Of a stretch of DNA of 64,000 bases, positions 45,706-55,064 are shown in pieces (positions within the stretch are counted from its first letter, which is position 1; each line of letters opens with the position of its first letter). The stretch comes from Deltaproteobacteria bacterium (GTDB lineage: Bacteria; Myxococcota; Kuafuiibacteriia; Kuafuiibacteriales; Kuafuiibacteriaceae), in assembly GCA_016713425.1 (NCBI GenBank), contig JADJPE010000005.1, positions 1,426,001 through 1,490,000 of the forward strand. The letters are read 5' to 3'. The notes under the pieces were generated by a model that was not told the origin of the DNA, did not search any database, and was given only the letters and a program-made list of their open reading frames with translations. The position numbers and the translations under genes were made by a program.

Positions 45706-46575
45706 TCAGTCTGTCGAACTCGGCCCCAACGGGGACGGGACGAGCGCCCTGAGTGCACTTCGAACTTGGGCCTGAATCTCGGGCGGAACCTCAGGGACTG
45801 GACTCGTTCGGCAGAGATGCAGCGTGGCTTTCATCGAATCACAAGCCGCCCGGCAGCTTTCACATGCCTCGAGATGGCGCTCCATCTCCGCGCAAAGGTC
45901 GGCGCTTATCTCCTGCTCCTCGTTCTGAGAGTACATCGTCAACACGTCGGGGCAGCCCGGCCTCGACGCCGGGACCTGCGACTCATCACCGAAAAAGATC
46001 GGCGCCAGACGATTGCGCACCGCTACGCGCGCCCGATGAAGACGACTCTTCACGGCCTCGACACTGATTCCAAGCGAATCCGCAACATCGCGCGCAGACA
46101 AGCCTTCGACGTCGCGCAGCACAAACACCTCGCGTTGCTTCTCATCCAGCGCGAGCAACGCGTCTTGGAGCGCTGTGCGTAGCTCCCCGTCCCGGACGAG
46201 CTGGTCAGGCTGGCGCTCGGCCGCCGCATGAACGAATGAGTCACCGCCTTGGTGTTCCAGCGTCTCGACCCGGTCGGCGGCCTGCTTCTCCTTCCGGCGC
46301 CGCTTGAGACAAAAACTCCGTGCAATCGAGTAGAGCCAGGTCGACACCGACGACTCACCCCGAAAGTCATTCCACGTCCGCGTTACCGCAACGAGGGTAT
46401 CCTGAAGAACATCCTTGGCGTCCTCCGGGTCGCCGCACATCCGCATTCCAAAGCGGAAGATTCGGGGCTGGTGACGTGCGATCAGCGCCTCGAGCGCACG
46501 GCGGTCACCGCCGCGGGCCGCCTCGAGCAACTCAGCATCCGTGGGCTCCACCTTCTCAGTTGGCGTCGGGGTCAT
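45706..46575 (-). CDS. ECF RNA polymerase sigma factor with C-terminal zinc-binding anti-sigma-like domain
   Basis: About 289 residues from ATG 46575. Region 2 is ALIARHQPRIFRFGMRMCGD to SVSTWLYSIARSFCLKRRRK. Region 4 is LDEKQREVFVLRDVEGLSAR followed by the HTH DVADSLGISVEAVKSRLHRA. After ~40 residues comes a ZAS-like zinc finger (ERHLEACESCRAACD: HxxxCxxC) normally found in separate anti-sigma factors. The fusion suggests a built-in redox or metal-responsive control of sigma activity. It lies directly upstream of the efflux operon on the same strand, so it may control that pump; this is inferred from position only. Confidence 0.9.
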   Translation of the reverse strand: MTPTPTEKVEPTDAELLEAARGGDRRALEALIARHQPRIFRFGMRMCGDPEDAKDVLQDTLVAVTRTWNDFRGESSVSTWLYSIARSFCLKRRRKEKQAADRVETLEHQGGDSFVHAAAERQPDQLVRDGELRTALQDALLALDEKQREVFVLRDVEGLSARDVADSLGISVEAVKSRLHRARVAVRNRLAPIFFGDESQVPASRPGCPDVLTMYSQNEEQEISADLCAEMERHLEACESCRAACDSMKATLHLCRTSPVPEVPPEIQAQVRSALRALVPSPLGPSSTD

Positions 46576-46841
46576 GAACGTACCCGAATCGTAACACAAC
46601 CACACCCAGCATTCAGAGATCCCACGGAGGTCACTTGTGCGCGAGCCGATACCTCGGGTCAATCACGAGAAAAGCACAACAGACGCCCAGTCTGACCCGA
46701 TATCGCTTCAGGTCTGGCCGTGGGCGGCAACTCCGCACCCGCCAAAGCGCTGAAGCAAGGCGAAGAGAAATGCGACTTTCCTCCGGACCCCGAGCGGGCC
46801 AATCAAGAGAACAGCGGCCCAGCCTTCGAACCGTTCGACCC

Positions 46842-47321
46842 ATGAGCGTTTGGAGGAGGCTCTCCACAACGCCGCGCGGCTTCGAACAACTCGAAGCAAG
46901 CATCAAGGCGTACCTCAGAGCAAATCCCGGCACCACCAGCGCGAACGTCCGGTGCGCTGAACACATCAGAAATGACCTATCGCGACAAAACCGGATGACG
47001 CTGGACTGGCCACAGCTCCAATGGCTGCGCGCACTCATTGGCCACGATAGTATCTTCATCCGCGTCATCGGGCGGGAAAGCAAGATATCGAGCGATGCGC
47101 GCTCTCCTGAACAAACAGCCGCCTACCTCGAGGCGCTGGAAGCAGCACAGAACCTAAGTCGTGCCGACAGGGACGCGATCAAAGACGAGGCGCCCGAACG
47201 ACACCCAATTCTCGCGGGCATCCTACGCGGGACGATTGGCGAACTGACCGTCGAATTCACGAACGGTAGAGAAAAGGTCGCCTGGCCTGCCGACCACCTC
47301 GACTCGATTTCTTTTGAGTAG
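46842..47321 (+). CDS. Hypothetical protein, ~159 residues
   Basis: Starts at ATG 46842; the open frame extends upstream, but that part looks non-coding. The protein is soluble and helical at first (PRGFEQLEASIKAYLRANPG), has a strand-like middle (HDSIFIRVIGRES) and a short domain at the end (LRGTIGELTVEFTNGREKVA). No signal peptide or membrane segment. I do not recognise the family. Base composition is slightly less GC-rich than neighbours. It stands alone on the plus strand between the sigma factor and a convergent thioesterase gene. Confidence 0.6.
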   Translation: MSVWRRLSTTPRGFEQLEASIKAYLRANPGTTSANVRCAEHIRNDLSRQNRMTLDWPQLQWLRALIGHDSIFIRVIGRESKISSDARSPEQTAAYLEALEAAQNLSRADRDAIKDEAPERHPILAGILRGTIGELTVEFTNGREKVAWPADHLDSISFE

Positions 47322-47364
47322 AATAGTCGTCAAATGCTGGCGCAAACGCGCAAGGCAAAAGAAG

Positions 47365-47844
47365 TTACGCATCCAGAGATTCAACCCGATGCCGCAGCCG
47401 CGCGGCACGACGAGCTTCGGCCGCGGTCTGGCGCGACCGGTCGTCTTCGGTGTCGAGACGAAGCGGAGGCACCTCGGTGGGCTCGAAACGCTCATTGAGC
47501 GCGGTAAAGGTCAAAAGCGCGGAACAACAATGCCTTCGCTCACCGGAGACCGGATTCTCGCTGTGAACCTTCACACTCAGCTCAAGCGATCGCGTGAAGG
47601 TCGCCTGAACCCTCGCCTCCAAAGAGGCCACCATCCCGACTCGAATGGGCGCATGAAAGTGAACGGCGTCCATCGATGCCGTGACCACTCGACTTCGGCA
47701 GTGGCGCTGCGCCGCGATGGCTGCACAGATGTCAATCCACTGCAGCACCCGCCCACCAAAGGCCGTCCCCAGCGCATTGCTATCCGAGGGCAACACGAGC
47801 TCATTCATGGAAGTGACCGAGGCCGAAGCCGGTTTGGGATCCAT
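47365..47844 (-). CDS. Acyl-CoA thioesterase, hotdog fold
   Basis: About 159 residues from ATG 47844. The N-terminal segment LPSDSNALGTAFGGRVLQWI followed by DICAAIAAQRH is the hotdog central helix signature of the YciA/BFIT/ACOT acyl-CoA hydrolases (Asn and Asp catalytic region). VTASMDAVHFHAPIRVGMVA and SLELSVKVHSENP complete the beta sheet. It hydrolyses acyl-CoA to free acid and CoA; chain length cannot be predicted. The last ~25 residues are a charged Arg/Glu tail. Confidence 0.88.
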   Translation of the reverse strand: MDPKPASASVTSMNELVLPSDSNALGTAFGGRVLQWIDICAAIAAQRHCRSRVVTASMDAVHFHAPIRVGMVASLEARVQATFTRSLELSVKVHSENPVSGERRHCCSALLTFTALNERFEPTEVPPLRLDTEDDRSRQTAAEARRAARLRHRVESLDA

Positions 47845-47890
47845 GCGGGGCAGGCTATCGACTTCGCATCGATCAGGCACGAACTTCCTG

Positions 47891-47944
47891 ATGGCTGGGA
47901 TGGTTGGGATGCCTGGGATGGACAGGATAGGCAGGGTCGGCAGG
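47891..47944. repeat. 9-bp degenerate tandem repeat upstream of the thioesterase gene
   Basis: About six 9-bp units of type ATGGNTGGG lie between the thioesterase start and the protease stop. They drift rightwards to ATAGGCAGG and GTCGGCAGG. Confidence 0.7.
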
Positions 47945-48023
47945 ATGGCTGCGCACCAGGGAGAGCCGGATCCGAGCTGTCGTGCCAGGAGGACCTGGCA
48001 ATCGCGCCGGCGCGGCGCGGAAC

Positions 48024-49880
48024 TCAGTTATGGACGCTCCAAGAGGTGAGCGTTCCGGTGTCGCCGTAGCCGTCGGTGTCGATGATGCAGAGCCGCCAAA
48101 CGCCCGCGGCGCTGCCGGTGAAGCCGGTGACCGCGCGGTCTGCGAACCCGAACGGTCCTGGACCTCGGCCAAACGTCAGCAACGGGAAGGCCTCGATCAC
48201 CTGACCGTTGTGCTCGAGTGTTCCACGCAGAATGGAGCGCCAGTCGTGCGTACCCGCAATGTCGAGCATGACGTCGGATGCGTCTCCACTCCCGGTCACA
48301 GTGACGGAGTCGCAAGCCGACGCATTGTCATGCGTGGCGAGGCTGGGCTCAGCCGACGCTGCCCAAGGCGCCGGGCCCCCGTCCTCGCAGGACCCGTCGA
48401 TCGAAAGCGACCAGGAAAGAAGGTCCCCAACGTCCTGGCTCGCCAGATCCTCGATCTTGAGGCGCCACTCACCGTCGGCGCTCTCTCCGTTGAAGGCCGC
48501 GATCTCGAAATCTCTGAGCTCGAGATCGTCATCACTGCCGCCTTCTCCGTCGCGCACCATGAACGCCGTCCCGCTGGGCGAATAGAGGGTAATATGCAGG
48601 TCACCAATGTAGGTATGCGTAATAGACATCGAGATCCGGACCTTCGCGATGTTGCCCGCCCCCTGAACGGCGATGCGCGAGTCAACCGGGTTGCCACGCA
48701 GATAGTCCGGAATCTCCACCGGCGTATCTGACGACTCGAACGGACCGAAGCCACAGACGACGATGCCGTTCGAAGTCGTGATGTGGTCCTCGGCCACGAG
48801 ACTCGCCGAGCCGAGGTCGTCAAAGGCTTGGGCTGTCGCGATCATGTCGCCGTCCGGAAGCCGTGACGTATCCCAGACGGCAGAATACGGCGCGGTGGTA
48901 TCGGTCACGACGGTGCCATCCGGAAAGGTGAATCGGACACTCGCGACCGTTCCGTCGGGATCGGATGCGGAGGCGCTGAAGGTCACCGAGCCCGAGACCG
49001 TGGAGCCATCGGCCGGCGACGAAAACGCAACCCGCGGAGCCTGGTTCGAGGTCACGTAGTTCTGGATCCAGGACGTGAAAGAAGAGACGCGGCTGTAAAG
49101 ACCCGGGTAAGAAGGATCGCCGCATCCGTTCCCCCAGCTCACGATGCCGGCAAGAATTCGTCCGCCACCGGGTGCCGGCACAGTCAGCGGTCCACCACTG
49201 TCGCCCTGGCAAGAATCCTTACCCCCGGTCCCAACGACACCAGCCGCAAGCTGGTCATCCGTGATGCGACCAGCGCCGTACGCCTGAATGGCCACCGCAT
49301 TCGAGACGATCGGAACCGTTACACCCTGCAGAATCTCGGGAAGCGAGTAGTCATTCGAATGCAGGGTCCCCCATCCTGTCACCATCGCGTTGACGCCCGC
49401 GTCGGTCAAACCAGCCGTCGCGTCGGCAGGGGTCGCGATCGGGATGGTTCTGACCGCAGGTGACGACAAATCAAACGGCTGGCTGAGGTGCAAAAGCGCA
49501 GCGTCTTTGCCCGAAGTCGGCGTCACGAAACCCGGAAACACGATAATCTGACTAACCTCACGGACTTGACCCGAGTTCGTGCTGCTTCGGCGTGTCACAC
49601 CGGCGACGACGCGAAGAGTGGAAGCTGACGCGCCCTGCATGCAATGAGCCGCCGTCAACACCCAATCGGGGGCGATGATCGAGCCCCCGCAAAAGTGCGG
49701 ATCGTAGGTGGTTCGCAAGGAAACCTGCCACGGATTGGCTTCGATGGTCGTGTCGGCTCCGCCCACAATCTTGGACTCGGTGGTCCTCTCAGATACCGCC
49801 GTTTCGTCGGCGGTACCTGGGGCACACGCGGCGACCGCAGAAAGAGCAAGAGCGCATGAGGTTGTCTGGAATATTTTCAT
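48024..49880 (-). CDS. Secreted trypsin-like serine protease lipoprotein with Ig-like and P-type domains
   Basis: About 618 residues from ATG 49880. The signal peptide ends in lipobox LSAVAAC. The S1 protease domain starts at the trypsin-like activation site KIVGGADTTIEANPWQVSL and has His in LTAAHC, Asp in GKDAALLHL and Ser in CQGDSGGPL; disulfide Cys pairs are conserved. Next is an Ig-like domain (SPADGSTVSGSVTFSASASD), then two proprotein-convertase P-like jelly-roll domains (HTYIGDLHITLYSPSGTAF; SILRGTLEHNGQVIEAFPLL). It is probably outer-surface or periplasmic, with a predatory or degradative role, as is common in myxobacteria. Confidence 0.92.
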   Translation of the reverse strand: MKIFQTTSCALALSAVAACAPGTADETAVSERTTESKIVGGADTTIEANPWQVSLRTTYDPHFCGGSIIAPDWVLTAAHCMQGASASTLRVVAGVTRRSSTNSGQVREVSQIIVFPGFVTPTSGKDAALLHLSQPFDLSSPAVRTIPIATPADATAGLTDAGVNAMVTGWGTLHSNDYSLPEILQGVTVPIVSNAVAIQAYGAGRITDDQLAAGVVGTGGKDSCQGDSGGPLTVPAPGGGRILAGIVSWGNGCGDPSYPGLYSRVSSFTSWIQNYVTSNQAPRVAFSSPADGSTVSGSVTFSASASDPDGTVASVRFTFPDGTVVTDTTAPYSAVWDTSRLPDGDMIATAQAFDDLGSASLVAEDHITTSNGIVVCGFGPFESSDTPVEIPDYLRGNPVDSRIAVQGAGNIAKVRISMSITHTYIGDLHITLYSPSGTAFMVRDGEGGSDDDLELRDFEIAAFNGESADGEWRLKIEDLASQDVGDLLSWSLSIDGSCEDGGPAPWAASAEPSLATHDNASACDSVTVTGSGDASDVMLDIAGTHDWRSILRGTLEHNGQVIEAFPLLTFGRGPGPFGFADRAVTGFTGSAAGVWRLCIIDTDGYGDTGTLTSWSVHN

Positions 49881-50132
49881 TGGACCTGGATCGCTTTTGG
49901 GGCATCGGAACACGATTGTTGTATCAGCCAAACGTCGGAGGGTGCCGTAGACCGGGTGTCGCGCGCAGTGCCCCAAGAAGACGCACACTATCCCACATAT
50001 CCCACCCTACGATCCCGAAGACGCTCGGCCCATCACCCGTGGTTCGATGACCGCGACACGCATTCGCGGGCGTCGCGCTGCATTCGCCAAATTCGCTGTA
50101 TTCGTCGATGAATGCGCCGACCCTCGCAAGGC

Positions 50133-51089
50133 CTAGCTCCAGGACAACATCAGATCGATCGGTTTTTTGGCGGCCTCGCGAAGCGCCGGCTCAACCTCGA
50201 GGGATGGGCGCCCAAGTTTCATGGAGAGATAGAGCTTCTCGAGCGTGTTCAACCTCATATGCGGGCATTCGTTGCAGGCACATGAAGAAGTTGGTGGTGC
50301 AGCGATGAAGAGCTTCTCGGGCGGGCAAGCGCGCTTCATCTGATGGATGATCCCCGGCTCGGTCGCAACGATGAACGACCTCGCCGCCGAAGCGACGACA
50401 TAATCAAGCAATCCTCGCGTCGAACCAATGAAGTCTGCCAGCGCCAACACCGAAGCCTCACACTCAGGATGCGCGATGATCTGTGCCTCAGGATGCTTCG
50501 CCTTCAAGAGCAGAAGCTTCTTCTCACTGAAAAGCTCGTGCACCTGACACGACCCGGGCCACAGAACCATATCGCGCCCCGTCTCCCTCATGACATACCG
50601 ACCGAGATGCTGGTCGGGTGCGAAGAGAATGGGTTGCTCGCGAGGAATCCTTTCTATGATTCGTTTGGCGTTCGAAGAGGTCACGATAACATCCGAGAGC
50701 GCCTTCACACCGGCGGAACAGTTCACATAGCTCACAACGAAATGCCCCGGATGCCGCGCGACGAAACGTGCGAACGCTTCCGGTGGACAACCATCGGCCA
50801 GCGAGCAGCCCGCGTTCGGGTCCGGCAACAACACCGTCTTGTTCGGGTTCAGAATCTTCGCGGTCTCCGCCATGAAATGGACACCGCAGAAGACGATCAC
50901 TTCAGCCTCGGTCTTGGCCGCCTGCTGGGCAAGCTGGAGCGAATCACCGATGAAATCGGCCACATCTTGGATGTCGGGATCCTGATAATAGTGCGCCAAA
51001 ACAACCGCGTTCAGCGACCGCTTCATGCGCTCGATTTCCTCGAAGAGATCGAGGTGGGGGTTGATTGAGTTCGACGAACTCATCATCAC
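50133..51089 (-). CDS. nadA: Quinolinate synthase A
   Basis: A 318-residue NadA. Characteristic segments: VVLAHYYQDPDIQDVADFIG, VIVFCGVHFMAETAKIL, LLPDPNAGCSLADGC, VVSYVNCSAGVKA, WPGSCQVHE, AHPECEASV and ACNECPHMRLN. The three [4Fe-4S] cysteines lie in AGCS, GSCQ and NECPHM. It condenses iminoaspartate with dihydroxyacetone phosphate to quinolinate in NAD biosynthesis. nadB and nadC are not in the window. Its ATG overlaps the UvrA TGA (ATGA, 51086-51089), so the two are translationally coupled, an uncommon pairing. Confidence 0.96.
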   Translation of the reverse strand: MMMSSSNSINPHLDLFEEIERMKRSLNAVVLAHYYQDPDIQDVADFIGDSLQLAQQAAKTEAEVIVFCGVHFMAETAKILNPNKTVLLPDPNAGCSLADGCPPEAFARFVARHPGHFVVSYVNCSAGVKALSDVIVTSSNAKRIIERIPREQPILFAPDQHLGRYVMRETGRDMVLWPGSCQVHELFSEKKLLLLKAKHPEAQIIAHPECEASVLALADFIGSTRGLLDYVVASAARSFIVATEPGIIHQMKRACPPEKLFIAAPPTSSCACNECPHMRLNTLEKLYLSMKLGRPSLEVEPALREAAKKPIDLMLSWS

Positions 51090-54000
51090 TGAGATCCTCC
51101 CGCCGGCGGCGTAGCGCCGTTGCTCTTTGTCGTCCGCGAAACAGCATCACCGCGCCGCCCCGGGGTCCGGGATGGTTTGCGACCACCAGTCAGCTTGGAC
51201 GTTGGACGTCCCTCATGTTCACGTCTATCTCCACGTTCGCGCTTCGAACCATCTTCGACCACGGCGAGCACGCGACGCAAGAAGTGCCCAGTGTGGCTCT
51301 CCGCGACCGCGGCAACGTCCTCGGGCGTCCCAACTGCGACCAAGCAACCACCCGCGTCGCCACCTTCCGGCCCGAGGTCGATGACCCAGTCCGCCGTCTT
51401 GATCACGTCGAGGTTGTGCTCGATGACGATCACCGTGTTCCCTTGGTCGACCAACCGATGAAGAACCTCGAGGAGCTTCTGAATGTCGGCGAAATGAAGG
51501 CCTGTCGTGGGCTCATCAAGAATATAGACCGTTCGCCCAGTCGCACGTCGCGAAAGCTCCTTCGCGAGCTTCACACGTTGCGCCTCGCCACCCGAAAGCG
51601 TCGTCGCCTGCTGTCCGAGCCGGATGTATCCGAGCCCGACATCCTCGAGGGTCTGAAGCTTCTTCTGGATCGATGGATGCGCGCCAAGAAACGAAAGAGC
51701 CTCCGACACAGGCATCTCCAAGACATCGGCGATCGACTTCCCTCGATAGCAGATATCGAGCGTCTCCCGATTGTACCGACGCCCGTCGCAAACTTCGCAC
51801 TTCACGAAAATGTCGGGCAGAAAATGCATTTCGATCCGAAGAATCCCACCCCCCTCGCAAGCCTCACAGCGCCCACCCTTGACGTTGAAACTGAAACGCC
51901 CTGCTTTGTAGCCGCGTATCTTGGCTTCGGGAAGATTCGCAAAGACATCACGGATCTCACCGAACAATTGCGTATAGGTCGCCGGGTTCGAGCGCGGAGT
52001 GCGGCCGATCGGCGTCTGGTCGATGTCGATGACCTTGTCGAGCGCCTCGAGCCCCTCGATCGCGGCGTGCGGAGCCGGCTTGTCATGTGCACCATTGAGC
52101 GCGCGGGAGAGTCCTTTGTAGAGCGTCTCGGTGACCAGCGTACTCTTGCCACTGCCCGATACACCCGTGACACAAGTGAAGACGCCCAGCGGAAATCGAG
52201 CATCGACACTCTTCAGGTTGTTGCCAGTGGCACCGCGAATCGTCACGAAGCCGCGCTCGGAGACGCGGCGCTCCGCAGGCACCTCGATCCGGAGCGCACC
52301 CGAGAGATACTTCCCGGTCAGCGATTTCGGGTCCGCCTTGAGATGTGCCGGTGTCCCCTCCGAGACAACCTGACCCCCATGCTGACCAGCACCCGGCCCC
52401 ATGTCGACCACCCAATCGGCCGCCTCGATCGTCTCGTCGTCATGCTCGACGACGAGCACGGTGTTTCCGATGTCGCGAAGCCTAGTCAGCGTCGAAAGCA
52501 AACGTTGGTTGTCTCGCTGATGAAGCCCGATCGAGGGTTCGTCGAGGATATACAGAACCCCGACCAATGAGCGACCGATCTGGGTCGCAAGCCGGATTCG
52601 CTGCGATTCCCCGCCCGAAAGCGTCCCTGCGCGCCGATCCAAGGTGAGGTAATCTAGACCCACGCGCGCAAGAAAGCCGAGACGCTCGGCGATCTCCTTG
52701 AGAATCCGCTCCGCGATCGAACGCTCGCGCATTTCAAGCTCGAGCCCCTCAAAGAAGCGGACACAGTCACGGACCGACAACGCTGTCAGAGCGTCGATCG
52801 AGAGCCCTCCCACACGCACAACGCGCGCCTCCCGCCGAAGCCGCGCGCCGCCACACTCCGGACACGCGCGCAAAGTCGTGTACTCGGAGAGATCGTCGCG
52901 AACATTCTCCGAAGTCGTCTCCTTGAGACGGCGCTCGAGCGCGTTCATCACGCCCTCGAACCGTTTTGTGAACGAGTAGCGACTGCCGTCACCCTTCCAG
53001 ACGAACTTCACGTCTTCGTCGGTGCCATTGAGGATGATTTCACGAAACGACGCAGGAAGATCTTTCCAGGGAGTTTTGGTCGACACCCCGAAATGTTTTG
53101 CGAGCCCATCGAAGTACGGCCCCCACCACATCATCTTCGACGCGAATGGCGCGACCGCACCCCCTTCGAGCGATCGTGTCGGATCCGGAATGACGCGCTC
53201 CGGGTCGAAAAAAGAAAGCTCACCGAGGCCCGTGCACTTGGGGCACGCGCCATGCGGGCTGTTGAACGAAAACGTTCGCGGTTCGATTTCAGGAAGAGAT
53301 ATGCCGCACTCGATGCAAGCGAGCTTCTCCGACAAGATCTCTTCTTCGCCGGTCGATGGATACTGAACCCGAAGAAGACCATCACCCACCCGCAGCCCGA
53401 GCTCGACCGACTCCGCGACACGTTTTGCCGCGCCAGGCTTGGCAACCAACCGCTCGACGTCGACATCGATATCGTGGCGACGCTTCTTGTCGAGCGCGAT
53501 GGGTTCACTCAGCTCACGTGTGTCGCCGTCGATCCGAACCCGATTGAAGCCTTCCTTCCGGAGGTTCTCGAGCTCTTTTCGGTACTCGCCTTTGCGTCCG
53601 CGAACGATCGGCGCAAGCAGAACAACCTTCGTTCCCTCGGGACGACCAAGAATCTGGTCGACGATCTGCTGCACCGTCTGTCGAGAAACCGGACGACCGC
53701 AATCAGGGCAAGCAGGTTGGCCAATGCGGGCATAGAGGAGGCGGAAGTAGTCGTAGAGCTCAGTGACTGTCCCCACCGTGGAGCGCGGATTGTTCGATGT
53801 GGTCTTCTGCTCAATCGAAATCGCCGGCGAAAGACCTTCAATCGAGTCCACATCGGGTTTGTTCATCTGATCCAAAAACTGGCGGGCGTAGGCCGAGAGC
53901 GACTCCACATACCGACGCTGACCCTCCGCGTAGATCGTATCGAAGGCGAGCGAGCTCTTACCCGAGCCGGAGACGCCCGTGATGACGACGAGCCGATCTC

Positions 54001-54097
54001 TAGGCAGGGTCACATGGATGTTCTGAAGATTGTGCTCGCGGGCTCCGCGGACGACGATCGAACCCGAAACAGCTCGACGAGGGGGAACAGGCGTCAT
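51086..54097 (-). CDS. uvrA: UvrABC excinuclease subunit A
   Basis: About 1003 residues from ATG 54097. It has two ABC ATPase modules: Walker A ITGVSGSGKSSLAFDTIYAE and VTGVSGSGKSTLVTETLY, signatures TLSGGESQRIRLA and TLSGGEAQRVKLAKEL, and Walker B YILDEPSIGLH and YILDEPTTGLHF. Zinc fingers: CPDCGRPV region, CIECGISLP...CPKCTGLG and CEACEGG...CEVCDGRRY. UvrA with UvrB scans DNA for bulky damage in nucleotide excision repair. The C-terminal ~50 residues are a charged Lys/Arg extension beyond the normal end. It is divergent from rnhB with close starts, and nadA follows by overlap. Confidence 0.97.
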   Translation of the reverse strand: MTPVPPRRAVSGSIVVRGAREHNLQNIHVTLPRDRLVVITGVSGSGKSSLAFDTIYAEGQRRYVESLSAYARQFLDQMNKPDVDSIEGLSPAISIEQKTTSNNPRSTVGTVTELYDYFRLLYARIGQPACPDCGRPVSRQTVQQIVDQILGRPEGTKVVLLAPIVRGRKGEYRKELENLRKEGFNRVRIDGDTRELSEPIALDKKRRHDIDVDVERLVAKPGAAKRVAESVELGLRVGDGLLRVQYPSTGEEEILSEKLACIECGISLPEIEPRTFSFNSPHGACPKCTGLGELSFFDPERVIPDPTRSLEGGAVAPFASKMMWWGPYFDGLAKHFGVSTKTPWKDLPASFREIILNGTDEDVKFVWKGDGSRYSFTKRFEGVMNALERRLKETTSENVRDDLSEYTTLRACPECGGARLRREARVVRVGGLSIDALTALSVRDCVRFFEGLELEMRERSIAERILKEIAERLGFLARVGLDYLTLDRRAGTLSGGESQRIRLATQIGRSLVGVLYILDEPSIGLHQRDNQRLLSTLTRLRDIGNTVLVVEHDDETIEAADWVVDMGPGAGQHGGQVVSEGTPAHLKADPKSLTGKYLSGALRIEVPAERRVSERGFVTIRGATGNNLKSVDARFPLGVFTCVTGVSGSGKSTLVTETLYKGLSRALNGAHDKPAPHAAIEGLEALDKVIDIDQTPIGRTPRSNPATYTQLFGEIRDVFANLPEAKIRGYKAGRFSFNVKGGRCEACEGGGILRIEMHFLPDIFVKCEVCDGRRYNRETLDICYRGKSIADVLEMPVSEALSFLGAHPSIQKKLQTLEDVGLGYIRLGQQATTLSGGEAQRVKLAKELSRRATGRTVYILDEPTTGLHFADIQKLLEVLHRLVDQGNTVIVIEHNLDVIKTADWVIDLGPEGGDAGGCLVAVGTPEDVAAVAESHTGHFLRRVLAVVEDGSKRERGDRREHEGRPTSKLTGGRKPSRTPGRRGDAVSRTTKSNGATPPAGGSQ

Positions 54098-54189
54098 CTG
54101 ACAGAGGTATGACCCCGGACCGCACGTCGCAAGCGCGTTCTTGGTGGTTGTCCTGGACATCGGTGAGATCGCCCCCTAACGTCCCGTGC

Positions 54190-54933
54190 GTGCCAGGATC
54201 AGGGGTTCGCGAAGCCAGAAAGCGGGCGAGACACGAGCTTCTCCTCACCTTTGAGCGAGGACTTTGGGCGCGTGAACGAGTCGTCGCGGGTATCGACGAA
54301 GCCGGCGCTGGTCCACTCGCGGGGCCAGTAACCGCTGCATGCGTCGTCCTCGATCCATCGCAGACCGACTGTCTCCTCGGTGTCGACGACAGCAAGCGAC
54401 TCTCCGCGAAATCGCGCGCAGAACTTGCGAAGGCGATCAGAGCGCACGCCCTCGCCTACGCCGTCGCGCACGCGTCGGTCGAAGAAATTGAGACAATCAA
54501 CATTCGACAAGCAGGAATTCTCGCGATGCAGCGCGCGTTCGAAGGGGCTCAGCGAGTGCTGACGCTGAAGATCGAGGCCACGCAAGACAGCCTGCGGCCC
54601 GCAGCAGGGAGACGCGGCGGGAGACACGGCGGGCGGCCGAAACGCAGCGAGATAGACCATGTGCTCGTAGACGCCCGACACCTCCCGATCGAGACCGACC
54701 AAACCGAGCTGATTCAAGGCGACGCGCGATCGCTCTCAATCGCCGCCGCGTCCATCTTGGCCAAGGTGTCGCGCGACGCGATCATGATCGAAGCCGATGA
54801 CGCATTTCCGGCCTACGGCTTCCGACGAAACATGGGCTACGGAACGCCAGAGCATCTGTGCGCCCTACGGAAACATGGCGCCTCCCCTTTCCACCGCAGA
54901 ACCTTTGCCCCGATGCGATCTATATCTTCGTAA
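54190..54933 (+). CDS. rnhB: Ribonuclease HII
   Basis: About 247 residues from GTG 54190; ATG 54109 is a possible longer start that lies only 12 bases from the divergent uvrA start and adds non-typical sequence. Motifs: VAGIDEAGAGPLAGPV with catalytic Asp-Glu, GVDDSKRLSAKSRAEL, SIAAASILAKVSRDAIM and YGTPEHLCALRKHGASPFHR. The third acidic residue lies in DARHLPIE/EIDHVLVD. An insertion of ~25 Arg/Gly-rich residues (AAGRRGGRHGGRPKR) sits mid-domain. It removes ribonucleotides and RNA primers from DNA. Confidence 0.93.
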   Translation: MPGSGVREARKRARHELLLTFERGLWARERVVAGIDEAGAGPLAGPVTAACVVLDPSQTDCLLGVDDSKRLSAKSRAELAKAIRAHALAYAVAHASVEEIETINIRQAGILAMQRAFEGAQRVLTLKIEATQDSLRPAAGRRGGRHGGRPKRSEIDHVLVDARHLPIETDQTELIQGDARSLSIAAASILAKVSRDAIMIEADDAFPAYGFRRNMGYGTPEHLCALRKHGASPFHRRTFAPMRSISS

Positions 54934-55064
54934 TCATTGGTGTTTTTACATACATCCAACCCCAAGCTCGCTTTCATTGCGCTGGAACGATGTGAGGGCC
55001 AGTGCATACGGTGCTGGCGAAGCTCGATCTCGGGCGCTAAGACCAGGTGGAAGGTCGTCGCTTG

